From contig JAIHTM010000158.1 of assembly GCA_022713905.1 (NCBI GenBank), positions 1 to 6,261 of the forward strand: a DNA stretch of 6,261 bases, read 5' to 3'. Under the pieces are notes generated by a model. That model worked only from the letters and a program-made list of their open reading frames with translations, did not search any database and was not told the origin of the DNA. The position numbers and the translations under genes were made by a program. Source of the DNA: Collinsella sp. Its GTDB lineage: Bacteria > Actinomycetota > Coriobacteriia > Coriobacteriales > Coriobacteriaceae. Shown here piece by piece: positions 1 through 4,056 of this stretch (position 1 is its first letter; the number at the start of each line of letters is the position of its first letter).

Positions 1-614
1 CCCTCAATAAGCTCCGCCGGCGCGCCCTCGCCTTGGACCTTGGCACCCACGCAAACGAGCTCGACAAGTGGGTTGCGACGGCGCAGCGTACGCTTGACGT
101 CGTCGATCACGGCGCCCGAAAGCGAGGTGACGACCGCCACGCGTGAGCAAAACACCGGAATGCGACGTTTGCGCGCCTCGTCCATCAGACCCTCGCGACG
201 CAGCTTTTCGGCCAGTTGTGCCACCTGCTGACGCAGCAGGCCCTCCCCCGCCAGCGAGAACGAACGGGCGACAAAGCTCATACGGCCCGTGGGCTTATAG
301 AGATTGAAGCTGCCCTTAAAGCTCACCTGCATACCGTCGCGCAAGTCGAAGGTTCGCTTAAGATAGGCACCCTTCCAGATGATGCAATCGACGGCAGCCG
401 AGTCGTCCTTGATCTGGAAGTAGCAGTGGCCGCTTCGGGCATTGGGGCCACGAAAGCCCGTGACCTCGCCCAGGACGCTCAGCTGCGGAATGGCATCGAG
501 CGCGCCAGCGGCGATCTCCACCGCCTGGCTCACGCTGAGCTCCTTGCGCTCCTGCTCGTCCGAGCCGTCAAACTCGGCGGAAACGCTGTTGCCGGTTAGA
601 TTCCAGCCTGCCAC
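1..614 (-). CDS. xseA: Exodeoxyribonuclease VII large subunit, N-terminal part (3' end beyond window)
   Basis: This is the large subunit of exonuclease VII, a cytoplasmic nuclease that degrades single-stranded DNA to short oligonucleotides during repair, together with the small XseB subunit. Reading the minus strand gives 204 complete codons. An N-terminal OB-fold (about residues 25-125) includes VLGEVTGF and SGHCYFQIKDDSAAVDCIIW, matching the usual XseA pattern of 'GE...F....SGH.YF.LKD'. The catalytic domain then begins with VAVVTSLSGAVIDDVKRTL followed by RRRNP, typical of the family. The chosen start is GTG at 614, because AAAGGAGG sits 4 bases upstream. An in-frame ATG at 632 (six codons earlier) has no Shine-Dalgarno and is less likely. 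The remaining half or more of the protein lies to the left, where xseB would be expected. The identification is from recognised motifs and is secure; the start is slightly less so. Confidence 0.95.
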   Translation of the reverse strand, partial: MAGWNLTGNSVSAEFDGSDEQERKELSVSQAVEIAAGALDAIPQLSVLGEVTGFRGPNARSGHCYFQIKDDSAAVDCIIWKGAYLKRTFDLRDGMQVSFKGSFNLYKPTGRMSFVARSFSLAGEGLLRQQVAQLAEKLRREGLMDEARKRRIPVFCSRVAVVTSLSGAVIDDVKRTLRRRNPLVELVCVGAKVQGEGAPAELIE

Positions 615-634
615 GCAGCCTCCTTTCGTCATCG

Positions 635-659
635 TGCACACGGGCTCCAGCCCTGTGCA
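635..659 (-). promoter_or_regulatory. Stem-loop in the xseA 5' region
   Basis: TGCACA and TGTGCA flank an inner GGGCT/AGCCC pair, giving an 11-bp stem broken by one bulged base and closing on a very small loop. It lies 8 bases upstream of the xseA Shine-Dalgarno (619-626) and 2 bases from the alternative ATG at 632. No T-run follows it on either strand, so it does not look like a terminator. It could be an RNA structure in the xseA leader or a protein-binding palindrome; the sequence does not decide between these. Confidence 0.5.
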
Positions 660-683
660 AATTCAAGTCCCACACATAGTACA

Positions 684-713
684 GCGCCGCGGGGACACAA
701 ATCCTCGCGGCGC
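684..713 (-). terminator. Strong GC-rich hairpin after the zinc peptidase gene, possible terminator
   Basis: Bases 684-695 pair with 702-713 in a 12-bp stem containing one G-U pair, with a six-base loop (CACAAA on the plus strand). It begins 16 bases after the stop of the minus-strand peptidase gene, where a terminator would be expected. On the minus strand the following bases are only moderately T-rich (TGTACTATGTGT) and have no clean T-tract. It may therefore be a weak or factor-assisted terminator, or an mRNA 3'-end stabiliser between the peptidase and xseA. Confidence 0.45.
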
Positions 714-729
714 CTGTCAGTCCAAGCTC

Positions 730-1434
730 TTATCGGTTGGAGTTTCTGTTGTAACGAGCCATAAGGTAGAGCAGCTGAATAATCGAGGTGAGCGCCGCCG
801 CCACGTAGGTGAGCGCAGCTGCCGTCAGTACCTTCTTGGCACCGTTGACCTGCTTGGAGCTCATACCCGACTGCTCGATATACGCCACGGCGCGGCGGCT
901 GGCATCGATCTCGACCGGCAGCGTAACCAGCTGGAACAGCACGCTAAACGAAAAGAAGATCAGCGCGAGGGTCGTGAGTCCCGCGATGTTCATGAACAGG
1001 CCCATAAGCAGCACGATCGTCCAGGTGTTCTGGGTAAAGTTGACAACCGGCACGAGGGCGCTGCGCACCTTCATCATGGCGTAACCGCTTTGGCGCTGGG
1101 CGGCATGGCCCGCCTCGTGACAGGCGACGGCAACGCTTGCGACCGAACCGCCCGAACGGTTGGCGTCCGAGAGATACAAGTTGTTATCCTGCGGGTTGTA
1201 ATGGTCAGTGAGCTCACCGGCGACGCCCTTGATACCCACGGCATTGCAACCGTTGGCGTCGAGCATACGGCGCGCGACCGCGGCGCCCGTGTCGCCGTCC
1301 GAGCGAACCTTGGACCAGGTTTTGTACGTCGAGTTGATATAGCTCTGAGCAGCAAGACCGAGCACTGTACAAACAAGAACAACCAGCAGGTACAGCGGGT
1401 CGATGCCAAAGCCGTATCCATAGTAATAGGGCAT
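730..1434 (-). CDS. YugP-family membrane-bound neutral zinc metallopeptidase
   Basis: The 234-residue product belongs to the YugP-like zinc metallopeptidases (Pfam Zn_peptidase_2 type), small integral membrane proteins whose substrate is not well established. A tyrosine/glycine-rich N-terminus precedes a membrane segment at about 13-31. The family signature NPQDNNLYLS is at 80-89, and the zinc-binding motif HEAGH is at 106-110 (His106 and His110 as ligands, Glu107 as catalytic base). LPVEIDASRRA at 172-182 matches the conserved 'LPVE.DAS' block, whose Glu175 is a plausible third ligand. Hydrophobic segments cover about 138-170 and 203-225. Length is normal for the family. The ATG start has GGAGG 7 bases upstream. 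It sits 64 bases downstream of rnd on the same strand, and the two may be co-transcribed. Family assignment is firm; the biological role is unknown. Confidence 0.9.
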   Translation of the reverse strand: MPYYYGYGFGIDPLYLLVVLVCTVLGLAAQSYINSTYKTWSKVRSDGDTGAAVARRMLDANGCNAVGIKGVAGELTDHYNPQDNNLYLSDANRSGGSVASVAVACHEAGHAAQRQSGYAMMKVRSALVPVVNFTQNTWTIVLLMGLFMNIAGLTTLALIFFSFSVLFQLVTLPVEIDASRRAVAYIEQSGMSSKQVNGAKKVLTAAALTYVAAALTSIIQLLYLMARYNRNSNR

Positions 1435-1469
1435 GCGAATTCCTCCGAATCGAGTTACACGTTGGAGGC

Positions 1470-1475
1470 ATTCTA
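1470..1475 (-). promoter_or_regulatory. Weak candidate -10 element for the zinc peptidase gene
   Basis: On the minus strand the hexamer TAGAAT (5 of 6 matches to TATAAT) lies 35 bases upstream of the peptidase ATG, in the gap after rnd. I find no convincing -35 at 16-18 bases and no TGn extension. This is only a suggestion that the gene could have its own promoter as well as readthrough from rnd. Confidence 0.2.
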
Positions 1476-1498
1476 CCCACTCAAACGGCTAGGCTTCC

Positions 1499-2632
1499 TT
1501 ACAGCAATTCAATTTTGCCATCTTTGACCGTCAACCCCATATTGCCCGAGAGCAAATCGTCCAGGCGCGAGCCCACAAGCTCAAAACGCCAACCTTCGCG
1601 CAGACGGCTCTGCTCGGGATGCTCAATATAGTCGGCCAGGTCATCGCGCGAGGCAATGACCGAGGTCGCCACGCCCGAGCGCTCGGCAACCAGGCGAATA
1701 AGCGCATACATAAGGTCGGTCACGCTCTCCAGCTCCGGAGAGATCTGGCGATGTCCGCGCACCAAGAGCGGCAGGCGATCGTGCGGACAGCTTGCGCCGC
1801 GCTTGATGGCCATGAGTGCGCCGTCCACATCGCGCTCCCCCAGCTGATCGGTACCGCGGATGCTACGGAACTCCTCAACACGCACGGGGTTGCGCTTGAC
1901 GAGCGCCAGCAGCGTATCGTCGGACATAACCCACTTGCGCGGGATATTGCGACGCTCGGCGCGGTCCTCACGCCAGGCGGCAAGCTCGCGCGCAATGCCC
2001 AACTGATGGCGGCTGCACGAGTTGATGCGCTTGACCTTGCGGAACGCTTCGTGGCGGTCGGCGCGGTAGTGCGACTCGTCTGCCAGCGGGCGCAGTTCAT
2101 CGAGCACCCAATCCACACGGCCCAGCTCGCGCAGGCGGCTCATCATCTCGGTATAGGCGACGATCAGATACTTGACGTCATCGATCGCATACTCAATCTG
2201 TTTATCGGTCAGCGGGCGGCGCGACCAGTCGGTCAGTGACTCGGTCTTAGGCAATGAAACGCCGCAAAACGTCTGCACGAGCGCACCGTAGGAAATCTGC
2301 TGACGCTCGCCCAAAAAGGCGGCGGCGACCTGCGTGTCAAAAATCGGACGCGGCAGCGCACCCACGGTATGGAGCATGACCTCCATATCCTGCGAGCAGG
2401 CGTGGAAGACCTTGGTCACGCTCTCGTCGGCCATAAGCTCGGCCAGCGGCGATAGGTCATCGATCACCAGAGGATCGACCGCGACGCTCTCGGCAGGGGT
2501 GGCAATCTGAACCAAGCACAGGCGTGGATGGAACGTGCGCTCGCGCAAAAACTCGGTATCGACGGCAATCGCGTCAAACTCACGGGCGCGCTGGCAAAAG
2601 TCGAGTAGAGCCTGATGTGTGGAAATGTACAT
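1499..2632 (-). CDS. rnd: Ribonuclease D (DEDD-type 3'-5' exoribonuclease with HRDC domain)
   Basis: RNase D trims the 3' ends of tRNA precursors and other small stable RNAs in the cytoplasm, using two metal ions. With the ATG at 2632 the protein has 377 residues, a usual family length. The exonuclease domain shows all DEDD motifs: VDTEF (Asp25, Glu27), FHACSQDMEV (Asp82) and YAIDDVKYL (Tyr148, Asp152, the DEDDy form). An HRDC nucleic-acid-binding domain follows at about 210-285 (QLGIARELAAWRE, then IPRKWVMSDDTLLAL), as in E. coli RNase D. The reading frame extends upstream to a GTG at 2668, but that start has no Shine-Dalgarno, and its 12 extra residues (beginning MFFGPNL) precede the usual N-terminus MYISTHQALL. 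I therefore prefer 2632, although its own ribosome site (GATGGG) is weak. It is the first gene of the leftward group and is divergent from the lipid kinase gene. Confidence 0.93.
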   Translation of the reverse strand: MYISTHQALLDFCQRAREFDAIAVDTEFLRERTFHPRLCLVQIATPAESVAVDPLVIDDLSPLAELMADESVTKVFHACSQDMEVMLHTVGALPRPIFDTQVAAAFLGERQQISYGALVQTFCGVSLPKTESLTDWSRRPLTDKQIEYAIDDVKYLIVAYTEMMSRLRELGRVDWVLDELRPLADESHYRADRHEAFRKVKRINSCSRHQLGIARELAAWREDRAERRNIPRKWVMSDDTLLALVKRNPVRVEEFRSIRGTDQLGERDVDGALMAIKRGASCPHDRLPLLVRGHRQISPELESVTDLMYALIRLVAERSGVATSVIASRDDLADYIEHPEQSRLREGWRFELVGSRLDDLLSGNMGLTVKDGKIELL

Positions 2633-2694
2633 ATCAACCCATCGAATAAGGTTAGGCCCGAAAAACACGGGTAGGATATCGGCATTGCTTTACA

Positions 2695-2702
2695 ACTATA
2701 CT
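2695..2702. promoter_or_regulatory. Overlapping divergent -10 elements between rnd and the lipid kinase
   Basis: The eight bases ACTATACT contain TATACT reading right (2697-2702) and TATAGT reading left (2700-2695), sharing the same four central bases. Both match TATAAT at 5 of 6 positions. Predicted start sites would be near 2709 for the kinase (about 22-base leader) and near 2688 for rnd (about 56-base leader to the ATG). No good -35 hexamer is visible for either direction, so both promoters would be weak or activator-dependent. This is a sequence-based prediction only. Confidence 0.45.
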
Positions 2703-2730
2703 CGGTTAGTCACAGAACGGGAACGTAAGT

Positions 2731-3648
2731 ATGCGCTGCCTTATCATCCACAACCCGGCATCGGGCCCCAGCTCAGATGAAATCTTCGCATTCACGCACG
2801 CCCTTGCACAGGGCGGCGACGAAGTCGTGATGCGTTTTATCGGCGATGGCATGGAGCCCGAGGACGCCGTGGCGGATGTGCGCGAGTTCGATCGTGTGGT
2901 GATTTCGGGCGGCGACGGCACCGTCTCCAACGTGCTCGACCAGATGCGCGGATGCGGCGTCCCCACGCTCGTCTTCCCCTCCGGCACGGCCTGCCTATTC
3001 TTCAACAACATCGGCAATGCGCCCGAGGCGGCGGCGCTCGCCAAGGCCTGCCGCGACGGCCGCACCGTCAAGGCGGATATGGGTGAGCTCTTTTGGCTCG
3101 ACGAGAACGGCAACGAAAAGCGCCACGGCTTCATCATCATCGCCGGCTCGGGCTACGACGCCGAGATCATGATGAAGGCCGCCCCCACCAAAAACGACAT
3201 CGGCGAGATCGCCTACTTCCTCTCCGCGCTCGCCACGCCCAACCCCACGGTGGCGCACTTTACGATTGAGCATGACGGCATTGTCGAGGAACTCGATGGC
3301 ATCTGCTGCATGGCAGGCAACACCTCAGTCATCCAAAACGACATCAACCTATTCCCCGACTGTCGCATGAACGACGGCATGGTCGATATCGCAGTCATCG
3401 AGCCCGTAAAAACCGTGCAGCTGCTCCCGACCGTGATCACCGCCGCACTCGATCCCGCCGGCAAGGTGCTCGGCCGTCCGCAGTTCAAAATCATCCAGAC
3501 CAAGGAAGCCAAGATCACCTGCACGCCGTCGCTGGGCATGCAGTTCGATGGTGAGATTATCTCCAGCAACTCCGGCGTCTTTGGCGCCCGCGCGCTTCCG
3601 CAATGCCTCGACCTCATCGTCGATGAATTCTCACCGCTCGGTAAATAG
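2731..3648 (+). CDS. DAGK/YegS-type lipid kinase family protein
   Basis: This 305-residue cytoplasmic protein has the fold signature of diacylglycerol/sphingosine/YegS lipid kinases, which phosphorylate lipid hydroxyls with ATP and typically recycle diacylglycerol into phosphatidate. Visible motifs are NPASG (8-12), GGDGT (60-64), the nucleotide-binding signature, NDGMVDIAVIEP (214-225), and FDGE (272-275) near the C-terminus. Length is typical. One key block is unusual: where most relatives have 'P.GT.ND.AR', this protein has PSGTACLFFNNIG (83-95), so the usual Asn-Asp pair is absent. Catalytic activity or substrate may therefore differ; the family call is sound but the substrate is not known. 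The ATG at 2731 has only a weak purine-rich site (GGGAACG). The gene is divergent from rnd and is followed 9 bases later by a tiny membrane protein gene. Confidence 0.85.
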   Translation: MRCLIIHNPASGPSSDEIFAFTHALAQGGDEVVMRFIGDGMEPEDAVADVREFDRVVISGGDGTVSNVLDQMRGCGVPTLVFPSGTACLFFNNIGNAPEAAALAKACRDGRTVKADMGELFWLDENGNEKRHGFIIIAGSGYDAEIMMKAAPTKNDIGEIAYFLSALATPNPTVAHFTIEHDGIVEELDGICCMAGNTSVIQNDINLFPDCRMNDGMVDIAVIEPVKTVQLLPTVITAALDPAGKVLGRPQFKIIQTKEAKITCTPSLGMQFDGEIISSNSGVFGARALPQCLDLIVDEFSPLGK

Positions 3649-3657
3649 GAGGACCCC

Positions 3658-3750
3658 ATGAGTGACAATCCCTTGCTCGGCTTTATCGTCATCGTTTTGG
3701 CCATGCTCGTCGGCTATGCGATCAACGTGGTTCACCGTCGAAAGAAGTAA
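3658..3750 (+). CDS. 30-residue single-pass membrane protein, function unknown
   Basis: A short open frame with a strong Shine-Dalgarno (AGGAGG, 3647-3652, 5 bases before the ATG) begins 9 bases after the lipid kinase stop codon, and the ribosome site overlaps that TAG. The product starts MSDNPLLG, has one hydrophobic helix at about residues 6-25, and ends in a basic tail HRRKK, which by the positive-inside rule suggests the C-terminus faces the cytoplasm. Placement and ribosome site argue for a real, translationally coupled gene in one transcript with the kinase, ended by the terminator 36 bases later. I do not recognise a family. It could help hold the kinase or its lipid substrate at the membrane, but that is speculation from position only. 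Confidence 0.7.
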   Translation: MSDNPLLGFIVIVLAMLVGYAINVVHRRKK

Positions 3751-3762
3751 TTCCACATTGGT

Positions 3763-3784
3763 ATGATATTCATCCGAATATCAT
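3763..3784 (+). other. AT-rich perfect hairpin between the small ORF and its terminator
   Basis: ATGATATTC (3763-3771) and GAATATCAT (3776-3784) form a perfect 9-bp inverted repeat around the four-base loop ATCC. It starts 12 bases after the small ORF stop and ends 1 base before the terminator stem. It may be a 3'-end mRNA stabilising element or a protein-binding palindrome. There is no T-tract of its own. Confidence 0.45.
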
Positions 3785-3785
3785 C

Positions 3786-3832
3786 TCCCCCGCTGTTTAT
3801 GCATTTGCCAAACAGCGGGGGATTTTTCATTT
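3786..3832 (+). terminator. Intrinsic terminator of the lipid kinase / small membrane protein unit
   Basis: CCCCCGCTGTTT (3787-3798) pairs perfectly with AAACAGCGGGGG (3810-3821), and a T-A pair extends the base. The loop is 11 bases and the stem is followed by ATTTTTCATTT. Stem strength and T-tract make this a classic Rho-independent terminator acting rightwards. On the opposite strand no T-run follows, so it is one-directional. Confidence 0.92.
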
Positions 3833-3875
3833 CGGTATTTCCAGACGCTTTATCCAGATGCAGTAATTGCAGGGC

Positions 3876-4017
3876 GTCTTTATTTGGCTAAAGCTACAAA
3901 CTGAGTATATTAAACCGCTCATCGCATATTTCATTACGCTTATCGAGTAAGCATTTTTCATAGATGAATATTGTTTCCGATTCGTTACGCTAAGGGAGTG
4001 TCTTTATTGGCTGAAGC
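3876..4017 (+). repeat. Degenerate direct repeats in the leader of the C69 peptidase gene
   Basis: GTCTTTATTTGGCTAAAGC at 3876-3894 recurs as GTCTTTATTGGCTGAAGC at 4000-4017 (one base deleted, one changed), each preceded by an AGGG within a few bases. A second pair, TTCATTACGCT (3930-3940) and TTCGTTACGCT (3981-3991), differs at one base, and both members are followed by GAGT four bases later. The copies make the non-coding stretch look like a diverged internal duplication. No open frame with a ribosome site occurs here. Function is unknown. Confidence 0.4.
3884..3911 (+). promoter_or_regulatory. Candidate promoter for the C69 peptidase gene
   Basis: TTGGCT (3884-3889) and TATATT (3906-3911) are separated by 16 bases and match the vegetative -35 and -10 hexamers at 4 of 6 and 5 of 6 positions. 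Transcription would start near 3918, giving an unusually long leader of about 139 bases before the ATG at 4057. It is the best match in this AT-rich gap, but no direct evidence distinguishes it from other A/T-rich hexamers nearby. Confidence 0.4.
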
Positions 4018-4053
4018 CCTCTGGCGACAGAGGGCTTTCGCACGCTGGGAGGG
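4014..4053 (+). promoter_or_regulatory. Leader hairpin next to the C69 peptidase ribosome binding site
   Basis: AAGCCCTCT (4014-4022) and AGAGGGCTT (4029-4037) form a perfect 9-bp stem with loop GGCGAC, ending 9 bases before the Shine-Dalgarno GGGAGGG (4047-4053). Only three T's follow the stem, so it is a poor terminator. The left-arm CCCTC can pair either with GAGGG of the right arm (4030-4034) or with GAGGG of the ribosome site (4049-4053). In the form drawn, the hairpin would keep the ribosome site free; refolding would mask it. That switching idea is inference; the hairpin itself is plain in the sequence. Confidence 0.55.
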
Positions 4054-4056
4054 AAT

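Noticed and set aside
442..1527. Long plus-strand open frame of 361 codons across the xseA/peptidase region
   Set aside because: It lies opposite two genes with clear family motifs, has no recognisable domain, and is rich in Arg/His/Gly as expected for an antisense shadow in GC-rich DNA.
2633..2668. GTG at 2668 as the rnd start
   Set aside because: No Shine-Dalgarno precedes it and the added 12 residues are not part of the usual RNase D N-terminus; kept only as an alternative.
3843..3885. Second terminator formed by AGACGC/GCGTCT followed by TTTATTT
   Set aside because: Only six base pairs close a 25-base irregular loop; the strong terminator just upstream already ends the transcript.
3963..3992. 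Nine-codon frame (MNIVSDSLR) in the C69 leader
   Set aside because: No ribosome binding site precedes it, and it has no run of a single amino acid that would indicate a leader peptide.
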